Below are positions 1 through 10,300 of a stretch of 38,742 bases of DNA, one piece after another. The translations under genes and the position numbers were made by a program. Each line of letters begins with the position of its first letter. Positions within the stretch are counted from its first letter, which is position 1. The DNA is from Gammaproteobacteria bacterium. Its GTDB lineage: Bacteria > Pseudomonadota > Gammaproteobacteria > Pseudomonadales > Azotimanducaceae. The stretch covers positions 1-38,742 of the forward strand of contig REEU01000277.1 in assembly GCA_007694905.1 (NCBI GenBank). Direction: 5' to 3'. Below the pieces are notes generated by a model. It was not told the origin of the DNA and did no database searches. It worked only from the letters and a program-made list of their open reading frames with translations.

Positions 1-1304
1 AAGAAGTTTTTCTCTTTCTTCAGATCCATGATCTCGCTCATCCATGGGAACGGGTTCGAAACCCCCCGGAACTGCTCCGGCAACCCAATCTGCGCCAGCC
101 GCCGATTGGCGATGAACTTCAGATACTCCTCCATCATGGTGGCGTTCATGCCCAGTACGCCGCGCGGCATGGTGTCGCGGGCGTATTCGATCTCGAGCTG
201 GGTGCCTTCCAGAATCATCTGGATGGCTTCCTGCTGGGTCTCGGCATCCCACAGATGCGGATTCTCGATCTTGATCTGGTTGATCACGTCGATGCCGAAG
301 TTCACGTGCATGGACTCGTCGCGCAGGATGTACTGGAACTGCTCGGCGGTGCCGGTCATCTTGTTGCGGCGGCCCATGGACAGGATCTGGGTGAAGCCGC
401 AGTAGAAGAACATGCCTTCGAGTACGCAGTAGTACGCGATCAGGTTCCTGAGCAGCTCGCGGTCGGACTCCTCCGTGCCGGTCTGGAACGTCGGATCACA
501 GATGCCGCGGGTGTACTTCAGGCCCCAGGCCGCCTTGCGGGCCACGCTTGGCACCTCGTGGTACATGTTGAAGATCTCGCCCTCGTCCATGCCGAGGGAC
601 TCCACGCAGTACTGGTAGGCGTGGGTGTGGATCGCCTCCTCGAAGGCCTGGCGCAGGATGTACTGGCGGCACTCGGGGTTGGTGATCAGCCGGTAGATGG
701 CCAGCACCAGGTTGTTCGCCACCAGGGAATCCGCGGTGGAGAAGAAGCCCAGGTTGCGCTTGACGATGATGCGCTCATCCGGGGTCAGGCCGTTCTCGGA
801 CTTCCACAGGGCGATGTCCGCATTCATGTTGATTTCCTGCGGCATCCAGTGGTTCGCGCAGCCGTCCAGATACTTCTGCCAGGCCCAGTCGTACTTGAAG
901 GGCACGAGCTGGTTGAGATCAGCGCGGGCGTTGATCATGCGCTTCTTGTCGACGGTGACGCGCTGGTACTGCTCGCCTTCGGCTGCGGTACCGTCGTCGA
1001 GGGCGGCAAGCGCTGCCCGGGCGGCTTCCATGTTTTCCTTGGGCGTGGCGAGTGCGCTGGACGGATCGCCGGTGACCATCTCGTCGGCGCGCACGGGTTC
1101 CGGCTCAGGCGGCGGGGCAGTGGGGGCGGGCGGCGGCTCGCCGGCGGCTTCCGCCAGCACTTCCTCCACCGCGTCCACGGTCTCCGGTGCCACCACGTCC
1201 TCGGCTTCTGCGGGAGTCTCGTGGGCGGCTTCGCGCGCAACGGCAACCTGCGCCTGCTTGCGCGGCTCGTCCTCGTAGAAGTCTTCCCAGCTCAATACGC
1301 TCAT
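1..1304 (-). CDS. nrdB: Ribonucleoside-diphosphate reductase beta subunit (class Ia R2), 3' end cut off
   Basis: This is the small subunit of aerobic class Ia ribonucleotide reductase. It makes and holds the tyrosyl radical used by NrdA to reduce ribonucleoside diphosphates. 434 codons are visible before the window edge; by analogy with related R2 proteins about 20 C-terminal residues, including the NrdA-docking tail, are missing. The di-iron/radical site is readable: D192, E223 and H226, with Y230 at the radical-tyrosine position (E-x2-H-x3-Y spacing), and a later RDESMH motif. The tyrosine argues against a Phe-type class Ic enzyme. Residues about 11-115 form an Ala/Glu/Pro-rich extension, longer than usual, before the conserved core starts near residue 128. 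It begins 31 bp after the nrdA stop, so the two are surely cotranscribed. Confidence 0.97.
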   Translation of the reverse strand, partial: MSVLSWEDFYEDEPRKQAQVAVAREAAHETPAEAEDVVAPETVDAVEEVLAEAAGEPPPAPTAPPPEPEPVRADEMVTGDPSSALATPKENMEAARAALAALDDGTAAEGEQYQRVTVDKKRMINARADLNQLVPFKYDWAWQKYLDGCANHWMPQEINMNADIALWKSENGLTPDERIIVKRNLGFFSTADSLVANNLVLAIYRLITNPECRQYILRQAFEEAIHTHAYQYCVESLGMDEGEIFNMYHEVPSVARKAAWGLKYTRGICDPTFQTGTEESDRELLRNLIAYYCVLEGMFFYCGFTQILSMGRRNKMTGTAEQFQYILRDESMHVNFGIDVINQIKIENPHLWDAETQQEAIQMILEGTQLEIEYARDTMPRGVLGMNATMMEEYLKFIANRRLAQIGLPEQFRGVSNPFPWMSEIMDLKKEKNF

Positions 1305-1335
1305 CGGTCTTCTGTCCTTGTGGTCGGTTCTACAG

Positions 1336-4251
1336 CTACTGACACGCTTCGCAGTCCGGATCGTCCAGCGAACACGCTGCCGGTACCGCTGCGGGGCCCG
1401 CTTCGGCTTCCGGTGCGGCCGAGCTCACCGCGTTCAGGCGGCTGCCGGACACCGTGGATTTCTCGGTGCTGGTGGCGGACAGGGCCCGCAGGTAATACGT
1501 CGTCTTCAGGCCCGACAGCCACGCCATCTTGTAGGTGACATCCAGCTTCTTGCCGGAGGCGCCTGCGATGTAGAGGTTCAGGGACTGGGCCTGGTCGATC
1601 CACTTCTGTCGGCGGGAGGCCGCTTCCACGATCCAGCGCGGCTCCACCTCGAACGCGGTGGCGTACAGGGTCTTGAGCTCGTCCGGCACCCGGTCGATCT
1701 GCTGCACGCTGCCGTCGTAGTACTTCAGGTCATTGACCATGACCTTGTCCCACAGGCCACGCTTCTTCAGGTCGTGGACCAGGAAGGGGTTCACCACCGT
1801 GAACTCACCGGAGAGGTTCGATTTCACGTACAGGTTCTGATACGTGGGCTCGATGGACTGCGCCACACCGGTGATGTTGGCGATGGTGGCGGTGGGGGCG
1901 ATGGCCATGACGTTGGAGTTGCGCATGCCGTTCGTGCGCACCCGGTCCCTGAGGCTCTCCCAGTCCAGCGTGCTGGAGCGGTCCACGTTCACGTAGTCCG
2001 AACCACGCTCGCGCTCGAGGATGTCCAGGGAGTCCAGCGGCAGAATGCCCTTGCTCCACAGCGAGCCTTCGAAGGTCTGGTAGCGACCGCGCTCCTGGGC
2101 CAGTTCGCTCGATGCCTGGATGGCATAGTAGCTGATGGCTTCCATGGACCGGTCGGCGAAGGTCACCGCTTCCGGCGAGCTGTAGGCGAAACGCTGGGTG
2201 TACAGCGCATCCTGGAAGCCCATCAGGCCGAGGCCCACCGGACGGTGGCGCATGTTGGACCGCCGCGCCTGGGGGACGGAGTAGTAGTTGATGTCGATGA
2301 CGTTATCGAGCATGCGCACGGCGGTACGGACGGTCTTCTCGAGCTTGGCGAGATCGAGACCGTCTTCGGTGACGTGATTGACCAGGTTCACCGAGCCTAA
2401 GTTGCACACCGCGATCTCGTCTTCCGACGTGTTCAGGGTGATCTCGGTGCACAGGTTCGAGGAGTGCACCACGCCTGAATGCTGCTGCGGCGAGCGCAGG
2501 TTGCAGGCGTCCTTGAACGTGATCCAGGGGTGCCCGGTCTCGAACAGCATGGAGAGCATCTTGCGCCACAGGTCGGCGGCCTTCACGCGCTTGTAGAGGC
2601 TGATGTCGCCGGTTCGGGTCCGCTCCTCGTAGGCCAGGTAGCGCTGCTCGAACGCGGAGCCGGTTAGGTCGTGCAGGTCCGCTGCATCGTTGGGCGAGAA
2701 CAGCGTCCAGTCATCTTCGTTGATGACGCGCTTCATGAACAGATCCGGCACCCAGTTCGCGGTGTTCATGTCGTGGGTGCGGCGGCGATCGTCGCCGGTG
2801 TTCTTGCGCAGCTCGAGGAACTCCTCGATGTCCAGGTGCCAGGTTTCCAGGTACGCGCAGACCGCACCCTTGCGCTTGCCGCCCTGGTTCACGGCCACGG
2901 CGGTGTCGTTCACCACTTTCAAAAACGGCACCACGCCCTGGCTCTTGCCGTTGGTGCCCTTGATGTAGGAGCCGAGCGCGCGCACCGGCGTCCAGTCGTT
3001 GCCGAGACCGCCGGCGAACTTGGACAGCATGGCGTTGTCGTGAATGGCGCCGAAGATGGCGTGGAGATCATCGGGAACCGTGGTCAGGTAGCAGCTCGAC
3101 AGCTGCGGGCGCAGGGTGCCGGAGTTGAACAGGGTCGGCGTCGAGCTCATGTAGTCGAAGCTCGAGAGCAGGTTGTAGAACTCGATGGCACGGGCTTCCG
3201 GGTCGTCTTCATGGACGGCGAGGCCCATGGCTACGCGCATGAAGAAGCACTGAGGCAGCTCGATGCGCACCCCGCCGGCATGCAGGAAGTAGCGGTCGTA
3301 GAGCGTCTGCAGGCCGAGGTAGGTGAACTGCTGGTCGCGGTTCGCATCCAGCGCGGCGCCGAGACGGTCGAGGTCGAAGCGGCGCAGGTCCGGCGACAGC
3401 AGCTCGAGCTCGATGCCGCGGGCCACGTACTGGGCGAATGCGCGCGGGTAGACCTCGCGCATCTGGCCACAGGTGGCGCGGTGGTCACCGGCTTCGGCGT
3501 CGACGCGCTGCACGCCGAGGTAAGTCAGCGTCTCGCGGCGCAGCTCGTCCATCAGCAGGCGGGCGGTGGCGTAGGTGTAATTCGGTTCTTCCTCCACCAG
3601 GGTCCGGGCGCTGATGACCAGCGAGGTCCCCACGTCCGCCAGCGAAATGCCGTCGAACATGTTCTTCAGCGCTTCGGTGAGGATGCGCTCCGGGTCCACG
3701 TCGGCGAGTCCGGCGCAGGCCTCTTCCACCAGAATGCGCAGGCGGTCGAGGTCCAGCGGGGCGCTGCTGCCGTCGTCCAGCTTGACCTGGATGCCGCGTA
3801 CCGATTCGAGCTCGGGACCGGCTTCCGCCTCGCGTTCCTGCTTGCGCTGCCGTGCGCGCTCCTCGCGATAGAGCACGTAATCCCGGGCGACCTTGTGCTC
3901 ACCGGCGCGCATCAGCGCCAGCTCCACCTGGTCCTGGATCTCCTCGATGTGGATGGTGCCGCCGGAGGGCATGCGCCGGCGGAAGGTGTCACCGACCTGG
4001 GCGGTGAGCTCCTTCACCAGTTCGCGGATGCGGGAACTGGCTGCCGCGGTGCCGCCTTCCACGGCCAGGAAGGCCTTGGTGATGGCCACCGCGATCTTCG
4101 ACTCGTCGTAGGGCACCACGGTGCCGTTGCGCTTGATGGTGCGCAGCTGGCCGGGGGCGGTGGCGTCGATGGTGGAGCGGGCGGGGGCCGGGCGGGTGCT
4201 GGCGGGCTCGCGGCGTTCGACTTCGGTTTCAGTGTGCGTGGTGGTTTGCAT
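1336..4251 (-). CDS. nrdA: Ribonucleoside-diphosphate reductase alpha subunit with two ATP cones
   Basis: This is the catalytic and allosteric large subunit of class Ia ribonucleotide reductase. It has 971 residues, against about 760 in E. coli, because of a double N-terminal ATP-cone region: cone 1 at about 37-135 and a more divergent cone 2 at about 152-245. The same double arrangement is known in Pseudomonas aeruginosa, where only the first cone is reported to bind nucleotide. Active-site residues are visible: C387 and C616 (redox pair), N599-C601-E603 (thiyl site), and the Y919-Y920 radical-transfer pair. The C-terminal tail carries C960, C967 and C970 for re-reduction. It is followed 31 bp later by nrdB. 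Its upstream region carries NrdR-like and DnaA boxes. No fault is seen in the frame. Confidence 0.98.
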   Translation of the reverse strand: MQTTTHTETEVERREPASTRPAPARSTIDATAPGQLRTIKRNGTVVPYDESKIAVAITKAFLAVEGGTAAASSRIRELVKELTAQVGDTFRRRMPSGGTIHIEEIQDQVELALMRAGEHKVARDYVLYREERARQRKQEREAEAGPELESVRGIQVKLDDGSSAPLDLDRLRILVEEACAGLADVDPERILTEALKNMFDGISLADVGTSLVISARTLVEEEPNYTYATARLLMDELRRETLTYLGVQRVDAEAGDHRATCGQMREVYPRAFAQYVARGIELELLSPDLRRFDLDRLGAALDANRDQQFTYLGLQTLYDRYFLHAGGVRIELPQCFFMRVAMGLAVHEDDPEARAIEFYNLLSSFDYMSSTPTLFNSGTLRPQLSSCYLTTVPDDLHAIFGAIHDNAMLSKFAGGLGNDWTPVRALGSYIKGTNGKSQGVVPFLKVVNDTAVAVNQGGKRKGAVCAYLETWHLDIEEFLELRKNTGDDRRRTHDMNTANWVPDLFMKRVINEDDWTLFSPNDAADLHDLTGSAFEQRYLAYEERTRTGDISLYKRVKAADLWRKMLSMLFETGHPWITFKDACNLRSPQQHSGVVHSSNLCTEITLNTSEDEIAVCNLGSVNLVNHVTEDGLDLAKLEKTVRTAVRMLDNVIDINYYSVPQARRSNMRHRPVGLGLMGFQDALYTQRFAYSSPEAVTFADRSMEAISYYAIQASSELAQERGRYQTFEGSLWSKGILPLDSLDILERERGSDYVNVDRSSTLDWESLRDRVRTNGMRNSNVMAIAPTATIANITGVAQSIEPTYQNLYVKSNLSGEFTVVNPFLVHDLKKRGLWDKVMVNDLKYYDGSVQQIDRVPDELKTLYATAFEVEPRWIVEAASRRQKWIDQAQSLNLYIAGASGKKLDVTYKMAWLSGLKTTYYLRALSATSTEKSTVSGSRLNAVSSAAPEAEAGPAAVPAACSLDDPDCEACQ

Positions 4252-4411
4252 GTGCGGTCCATCCCATGATGGTCAACGACTCGCCGCCGCTACTAGATGT
4301 AGTGGTGACAGCCAAACAGGTCTCTCTCCCCGAGACGCCGCATGTCTTTCGGGCAGGCCCTCCAAAAGAGCCGCCGCGACGCGGTCGTCGTCGCATTCGA
4401 GGCCCATGTTG

Positions 4412-4458
4412 ACCCCAGATATCGGTCCTTGCAAGGGCCTTGACCCAAAATATGGGCA
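4412..4458 (-). promoter_or_regulatory. Pair of NrdR-like boxes upstream of nrdA
   Basis: Two 16-bp near-palindromes, ACCCCAGATATCGGTC at 4412-4427 and ACCCAAAATATGGGCA at 4443-4458, start exactly 31 bp apart (15-bp spacer). That is the three-helical-turn spacing typical of NrdR box pairs. The core fits the NrdR style (outer C-rich/G-rich arms around an AT-rich centre), but the arms read ACCC/GGGT rather than the common ACAC/GTGT. They lie 161-207 bp upstream of the nrdA start. The NrdR assignment is inference from spacing, symmetry and context. Confidence 0.6.
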
Positions 4459-4483
4459 ACCTGGGGACGAACGGTGAACAGCC

Positions 4484-4503
4484 TGTGCATGACCTGTGGA
4501 TAA
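4484..4503. promoter_or_regulatory. DnaA boxes upstream of nrdA
   Basis: TGTGGATAA at 4495-4503 is a perfect DnaA box (reverse complement TTATCCACA). TGTGCATGA at 4484-4492 is a second site with one mismatch, 11 bp away in the same orientation. E. coli nrdAB is known to be controlled by DnaA through boxes upstream of its promoter, so the position fits replication-linked control of nrdA here. The match is seen; the regulatory role is inferred. Confidence 0.6.
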
Positions 4504-4563
4504 CTCTGCCTGCGGAGGCCCGCCTGGATACTGTATGGATATCCTGCCCCAGATGTTGTGCCC

Positions 4564-4578
4564 ATTCGCTGTGCGAAT
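4564..4578. promoter_or_regulatory. Palindrome upstream of glpK, possible GlpR-type operator
   Basis: ATTCGC-TGT-GCGAAT is a perfect 6-bp inverted repeat centred 50 bp before the glpK start. Known GlpR (DeoR family) operators contain TTCG...CGAA half-sites. Here the half-sites are 5 bp apart rather than 4, so the assignment is tentative. Confidence 0.35.
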
Positions 4579-4621
4579 CAAGCCCTTCCGCCGGGCCCAT
4601 GGCAACGGCTAACATCCAGCC

Positions 4622-6109
4622 ATGAGCGATCGTTGCCTCCTCGCCCTGGACCAGGGCACGTCGAGTTCCCGCGCCCTGGTGTTCGCACCGGACGGCTCGA
4701 TCCTGGCGCTGGCCCAGCGCGAGTTCGAGCAGTTCTATCCACGTCCCGGCTGGGTGGAGCACGACCCGGAGGAGATCTGGTTCACGACCCTCGAGGTGGC
4801 GCGGCAGGCGCTGGCCGAGGCCGGCCTGAAGGCGAAGGATCTTGCGGGCATCGGCATCACCAATCAGCGCGAGACGACGTTGCTCTGGGACCGCAGCAGC
4901 GGCCGGCCGCTGCATCGCGCCATCGTCTGGCAGGACCGGCGGACGGCATCGCAGTGTTCGGCGCTGCGGGCGGAAGGGCTGGAAGCGTCCATTCGTCGCC
5001 GCTCCGGGCTGCTGCTGGATCCTTACTTTTCCGCCACCAAACTGGAATGGCTGCTGGACAATGTCCCGGATGCCCGCGAGCGGGCAGGGCGCGGCGAGCT
5101 GGCCTTCGGCACCGTGGACACCTGGCTGCTGTGGAAGCTCACCGGCGGCCGGGTGCATGCCACCGATGCCTCCAACGCCTCGCGGACGCTGCTTTGGGAC
5201 CTGAACACCCAGGAGTGGTCGCCGGAGTTGCTCGAGCGCTTCCGCATTCCGCCGGAGGTGCTGCCGGAGGTGAAGGATTCCTCCGGCCATTTCGGTGACA
5301 GCGAACCGGAACTGCTCGGCTGCGCGGTGCCCATCGCCGGCATCGCCGGGGATCAGCAGGCGGCGATGGTGGGGCAGGCCTGCCTCGAAGCAGGACAATC
5401 CAAGAGCACCTACGGCACGGGCTGTTTCGCCCTGACCCATACCGGTGAGACACCGGTGTGGTCCGACAATCGACTGTTGACGACGGTGGCCACCCGCATC
5501 GACGGGCGCATTACCTACGCGGTGGAGGGCAGCATCTTCGTCGCCGGTGCGGCCATCAAATGGCTGCGCGACCGGCTCGGGTTCATCGGCTCTGCGGCGG
5601 AGTCGGAGGCGGCGGCGCGCAGGACCGGGGGTGATACCGGTGGGGTGTATCTGGTGCCGGCGTTCACCGGGCTCGGTGCACCCTGGTGGGACAGCGAGGC
5701 GCGGGGCCTGTTCTGCGGCATGAGTCTGGACACTGGTCCCGATGAGCTCGTCACGGCGACGCTGCAGTCCGTCGCCCTGCAAACCCGGGATCTCGTGGAC
5801 GCGATGGCGGCCGACGGTGCGCGACCGGCCGTGCTGCGCATCGATGGCGGCATGGTGGTGAACGACTGGCTCTGCCAGCTGCTGGCGGACGTGCTGGACC
5901 TGCAGGTGGAACGGCCCGAGGTCACGGAAACCACCGCGCTCGGTGCGGCCTACCTGGCGGGCCTTGCGACCGGGGTCTATCGCAATACCCAGGCACTGGT
6001 GGATGGCTGGCGACTTGAGCGCCGTTTCGAGCCGGACATGACGGCCTCCCACCGCCGCGAGCTACTCGATGGCTGGCAGCAGGCGGTGCGTCGCGCCCGC
6101 AACGGCTGA
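4622..6109 (+). CDS. glpK: Glycerol kinase
   Basis: It phosphorylates glycerol to sn-glycerol 3-phosphate with ATP in the cytosol. At 495 residues it is full-length (E. coli 502). The FGGY-kinase signature is visible: phosphate-binding DQGTSSSR at residues 10-17, GITNQRET with WDR, the IVWQDRR segment, the GIAGDQQAA and YGTGCF motifs in the middle, and the C-terminal GAAYLAG segment. The ATG at 4622 gives the canonical N-terminus, but its ribosome-binding site is weak. No glpF, glpD or glpR lies beside it, so it is a single-gene unit. The palindrome at 4564-4578 could be its operator. An alternative FGGY sugar kinase is unlikely given the length and motif set. Confidence 0.95.
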   Translation: MSDRCLLALDQGTSSSRALVFAPDGSILALAQREFEQFYPRPGWVEHDPEEIWFTTLEVARQALAEAGLKAKDLAGIGITNQRETTLLWDRSSGRPLHRAIVWQDRRTASQCSALRAEGLEASIRRRSGLLLDPYFSATKLEWLLDNVPDARERAGRGELAFGTVDTWLLWKLTGGRVHATDASNASRTLLWDLNTQEWSPELLERFRIPPEVLPEVKDSSGHFGDSEPELLGCAVPIAGIAGDQQAAMVGQACLEAGQSKSTYGTGCFALTHTGETPVWSDNRLLTTVATRIDGRITYAVEGSIFVAGAAIKWLRDRLGFIGSAAESEAAARRTGGDTGGVYLVPAFTGLGAPWWDSEARGLFCGMSLDTGPDELVTATLQSVALQTRDLVDAMAADGARPAVLRIDGGMVVNDWLCQLLADVLDLQVERPEVTETTALGAAYLAGLATGVYRNTQALVDGWRLERRFEPDMTASHRRELLDGWQQAVRRARNG

Positions 6110-6145
6110 GCGTTCCGCGGCCGCGCATTCCCTCTTTGATTGCAT

Positions 6146-6151
6146 TACACT
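6146..6151 (+). promoter_or_regulatory. Possible -10 element of the c-di-GMP operon
   Basis: TACACT matches TATAAT at four of six positions, 59 bp before the chosen start at 6210. The -35 at the right distance is poor. Transcription from it would begin at about 6158, at the alternative ATG (6159), which favours the start at 6210. Confidence 0.25.
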
Positions 6152-6209
6152 TTTCCCCATGCAGGTGCGCTGGCCGTACGGGCGTAAGGGGGGGGTGCAG
6201 AGACGGCGC

Positions 6210-7364
6210 ATGGCTGAGCAGAATGACGAGCAACGGCAGGCGCTGCGGCTGAGGCGCTCGCTGATCGGCATGATCGGCAGCCTGGCCTTCGTCATGCTTG
6301 CCTGGGCCGCTCGGGAAAACGGGCTCGTCCATGTCAGTGGCAGCGTCTTCGGGTCGATTTTTGCGCCCTGGTTGCTCGGCTACGCGGGATTCGTCGGGCT
6401 CATTCTAAGCGGTCGGAACCTGCGCCTGAGCGATCCGAGCTGCACCGTAGCGCAGGTGGTCTGGGCCGCACTTGGGCCCCTGCTCCTCTACCCGATGGCA
6501 CCTGAACTTGCGGTGCTGTGCTACCTCGCACTCGTCAGCGCAGGCCTGTTCGGCGCGTTCCGGCTCGATCCGCGCCGGTATCTGGCGCTCAACTTCGCCA
6601 TCGTGCTCCTGGTCGGCGCCGGGTTCGTCTTCAACCTGCTGTTCTGGCCGGACATCGGCGATACCATGGCGGCAACGCTCGCGTTCGCTGCGTTCCTGGT
6701 GGCGATGGCGGTGGTGACGGCTGCCGGGCTCGAGCTGAACAGTTTCCGGCGCGTGCTGATGGAGCGCAACGAACAACTGACGCAAGCCTTCGAGCGGCTA
6801 CGCGACATGTCGATCCGCGACGAGCTGACCGGCATTCACAACCGCCGCTTTCTGATGGACGTGCTGCAGCAGCAGAAGGCGCAGCATGATCGGCGCGAGG
6901 AACATGTGTTCTCGGTGGCGTTCGTCGACCTCGATCATTTCAAACGCGTCAATGACGTGTTTGGCCACTCCAAGGGCGATCTGGTGCTCAAGCGCTTCGC
7001 AGAGGTCGCTGCGAAAGCGGTGCGCCAAGTGGATTACGTAGCCCGCTTCGGCGGTGAGGAGTTCGTGCTGGTGCTGGTCGGCACACCGAAAGAAAATGCG
7101 GTGCTGGTGGCGGAACGGATCCGCAGGCAGATGGCTGCGCTGCCCATCAGTGACGAATTGCCGGATTTCCGCATCAGTGCCTCCTTCGGGATCAGTCAGC
7201 ACATGAGCGGGGAGTCCATCGAGGACACGCTGGCACGCGCCGATGCGGCGCTCTACGATGCCAAGCACACGGGCCGCAACAGGGTGGTGCTGGCACCCGA
7301 TCCTTCGCCGGGCGCCGCGACGGCGGCCGGTGACGACCACCGTGCAGGGAGCGCTGAATCATGA
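6210..7364 (+). CDS. Membrane diguanylate cyclase (GGDEF) with intact inhibitory site
   Basis: This 384-residue protein has an N-terminal membrane block of about five to six hydrophobic segments (residues about 17-172), a short helical linker (about 175-200), and a GGDEF domain (about 200-365). The active-site motif is GGEEF at 281-285. The c-di-GMP inhibitory I-site RxxD is present as RQVD (272-275), with the five-residue spacing seen in PleD. It should therefore make c-di-GMP from two GTP at the inner membrane and be product-inhibited. The sensory membrane block matches no family I can name. The stop overlaps the next start as ATGA, so it is translationally coupled to the PilZ-DUF1631-GGDEF-EAL gene. 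Start choice: ATG 6210 (G-rich tract upstream); ATG 6159 is an in-frame alternative adding 17 residues. Confidence 0.9.
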   Translation: MAEQNDEQRQALRLRRSLIGMIGSLAFVMLAWAARENGLVHVSGSVFGSIFAPWLLGYAGFVGLILSGRNLRLSDPSCTVAQVVWAALGPLLLYPMAPELAVLCYLALVSAGLFGAFRLDPRRYLALNFAIVLLVGAGFVFNLLFWPDIGDTMAATLAFAAFLVAMAVVTAAGLELNSFRRVLMERNEQLTQAFERLRDMSIRDELTGIHNRRFLMDVLQQQKAQHDRREEHVFSVAFVDLDHFKRVNDVFGHSKGDLVLKRFAEVAAKAVRQVDYVARFGGEEFVLVLVGTPKENAVLVAERIRRQMAALPISDELPDFRISASFGISQHMSGESIEDTLARADAALYDAKHTGRNRVVLAPDPSPGAATAAGDDHRAGSAES

Positions 7365-10300
7365 GTGTTAGCGAGCGTCGCAGTGAGCAGCGCCAGGAGG
7401 TGCTCCTTGATGCGATCGTGCATCCGGAGAAAGGCCGTACCTGGCCCAGCACCATCGTCGACTTCTGTGTCGGAGGTATGCTGCTCACCGGTGTCGAAGG
7501 CTCACGGCGCTCGCTGGCCCGGGCAGGCTTCAATCCCCAGCGCGATGACATCGTCCACATTCACTTTTCCGTTCCGGAATTGAACGGCGCGCGCAACTTT
7601 CGCCTCAGCGCCCAGGTCGCCCGGGTCCTGGAGAATGGGCTGGGTGTGTATTTCCCGGACGGCATGGCGTTGCGTGCATTCCAGGCTCTGGAGGGCTACT
7701 CGCGCACCGCCAAGGGACGTCGCCAGTCGGATACGTCACGGCCGGGGGAAGATGAGCCAGGTCGGCTGCCGCGTCTGGACCAGGAGGACGCTGCCCGCGT
7801 CAAGACCCTCGTGCACGATTTGAGCGAGCAGGCGCTGGGGCAGCTCATGAAGGCGACGTTCCAGCGCACGCTGGAGGATCTGCTGATCCAGGCCCGGGAT
7901 GCCAGCAACAACGTACGCCAGAACGTGATGTTCGGCGCCCTGAACGTACTCGAACAATCCGTAGGCGAAGTCTCCCGCTGCGTGGTGAACGACGTGCTTG
8001 GGCAGATCGACCATCCGGTAGATCTCGAGACCCTCAAGCAGCGCCGCCAAACCCGGGGCAAGAAGGGCGAGAAGCGCCTTGCGCTGGTGGATACCGACGA
8101 CTTCGAGGATTGGCTGCTGGTGGCGGATGTCATCTCCCGCGCCGAGACTCGCTATTCCCAGGATCTGCTCGAACTCAGCCTGCGGCTGGCCATGGTGGCG
8201 CCGTCATGGCAGGAGAAGGACGCGCTGCCCGTTGGACCCACCGTGATCAGCGTGGCATTCGATGAAGCGCTGAAACCCCTGGAGTTCGAACGCGAGGTGC
8301 GGCAGATCGTGTTCGGCTGCTTCCGCGACGTGCTCATCGGTTTCCTGCGCAAATTCTATCCGGCCCTGCGCAAATCCCTGGAACTGAGCAAACTGTTTCC
8401 AACGGTGGAAGAGCTGGTCAGCGCCTCGCAGCCGAAGAGGCCCAAGCCCGCACCGAAGGAGGATGAGCCGGAGGAAGATGACGACGAAGATGACGCCGGA
8501 GCGCCCGCCGGCGGCAGACAAAAGCGGCGGGCTGCGCGCCGGAAGCAGGGGCGGGTAGCAGCTGATGTGGCGTCGGAGACGGCTGCCGTCTGGGGCGACG
8601 AGCAGCATGCGCGTCCAGAGCCTGCGCCGGGCGATTTCACCCGGCAGTTCGCGTTTCCTGCCGCAGCGCTGGCTGCGGCTCAGGCCGAAGCGGGTGCCTA
8701 CCAGTCAGCAACACCGGCCCAACGCGTCCGCCGTCCCGACGCGCCCATCGGCAACATCTATGGTGCCGCCCGTGAACTGATGCACCTGCAGCGAGCACTG
8801 CCCGGTCCAGATGGTCTGCCCACGGAAGCGCCGTGGAGTGACGAGGTGCATGCTGCGCCGGATACGGTGTACCGCGAAGACGAAATTCTCGCCGCCTTTG
8901 ATCGTCTGGCGGCACAGACGCAGTCGGCCCAAGGCGAACGCACTCCCATCCGTCGCCGTCTTGAGAAGGAACTGGCGGAAATCAGCGGCGACCGCCGCAC
9001 CTTCTCCCCCCAGCAGCGTGATGCGCTGGAGGTGGTGGACGGACTGCTGGAGTCCATCCGCGACGACGGCTATCTGCCTCGCGTCTTCGGCAATTGGGTG
9101 GATCAGCTCGAGGTCACCTACAGCAAGCTCGCCACCGAGGATGTGGACTTCCTCGATACCAGCCAGACGCCCATGCACGCGGCGCTGCGCTTTCTCGACG
9201 GGCTGGCCGAGCTCGGCACCCTGGCGGATGCGGGTGAGGGCATGGATCCCGCCATCCAGAAACAGGTGGACACGCTCCTGTCCCAGGTGCAGCGGGATTA
9301 TGACGGCGGCCCGGCCGTGTTCGAGCACGCGCTGGAGGAAATCGATCCGCTGCTCCAGCGGCAGCGCCGCCTGTTCGAAGGCAACCTGCAGCGTGTCGCG
9401 CGCCAGAGCGAGGGCTCACAGCGATTGGTGCGGGCGCGACGTGATGTGCTGCGCGAAGTCGGCACGCGCCTGTCAGGCCGCGACGTACCGGAACTGGTGC
9501 TGAAACTGCTGAATCCGGGCTGGCGGAATCTGCTGGTTCACAGTCAGCTTCGCCACGGAACGGACAGCAGGGAGTGGCGCGACCAGGTTGAACTGGTGGA
9601 GCGTCTGACGACGGCGCTTAGCGAAGACAATGTGGATCAGGATGAGGCGATGCAGCTGCTGACCCGCATTGCCGAGGGACTGGAAAGCATCTCCTTCGAT
9701 CCGGGTCGCCGCGGTCCACTGATCGAGTCGCTGCGCAAGGCGCTGCTCGGCGAGAGCCAAGCCGGCCCTGCCGTGCAGGTGGAGCAGGACAACACGGCCA
9801 GCCTGCTGGGCCTCGAGGACCAGCTCCCCGATTCGAATCCCACGCCTGAGGGCATCGACGACGAGGACGAGCGTAAGCAGTGGGAGTTATGGCTGGAGCG
9901 GGCGAAGGAGCTCGAAGTCGGCACCTGGCTGAGTGAGCAGGAGGATACCGGCCGTGCCCGCATTCTGACCGTCGCCTGGATCGGCGACGATCACTCTGCG
10001 TTCACGCTGATCAACCGCAAGGGTGTGAAGGTCCACGACTACGACCTTCGGAATCTGGTCAGCGGCCTGCACGAGGGTCGTCTGACCATCCTGGACGAGG
10101 CGGAGCAGCCGCTCACAGAGCGGGCCTCGCAGCGCATGCTGCAGAACATGCACAACCAGCTCTCTTATCAAGCGACGCACGATGCCCTGACCGGGCTGAT
10201 GAACCGCAAGGAATACGAGCGCCGTGTCGAACAGGCGGTGATTCAGTCCGAGATTTCGGATGCTGAACATGCGGTGCTGTTCTTCGATCTCGATCAGTTC

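Larger units (their letters stand above)
4252..4621. other. 370-bp divergent intergenic region between nrdA and glpK
   Basis: No gene is seen here. The region holds the NrdR-like boxes, the DnaA boxes, and a palindrome near glpK (each listed separately). No convincing -35/-10 pair could be fixed for either gene. A TTGACC at 4440-4445 on the plus strand has no matching -10. Confidence 0.7.

Noticed and set aside
2671-4269. 532-codon open frame on the plus strand opposite nrdA
   Set aside because: It lies wholly antisense to a fully conserved nrdA and reads as His/Val/Ala/Gly-rich text with no domain. Such frames are common in GC-rich DNA.
4440-4445. TTGACC as a plus-strand -35 for glpK
   Set aside because: No -10-like sequence follows at 16-18 bp, and the bases belong to the NrdR-like box region.
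4229-6052. 607-codon open frame on the minus strand opposite glpK
   Set aside because: Antisense to conserved glpK, with composition typical of a shadow frame and no recognisable family.
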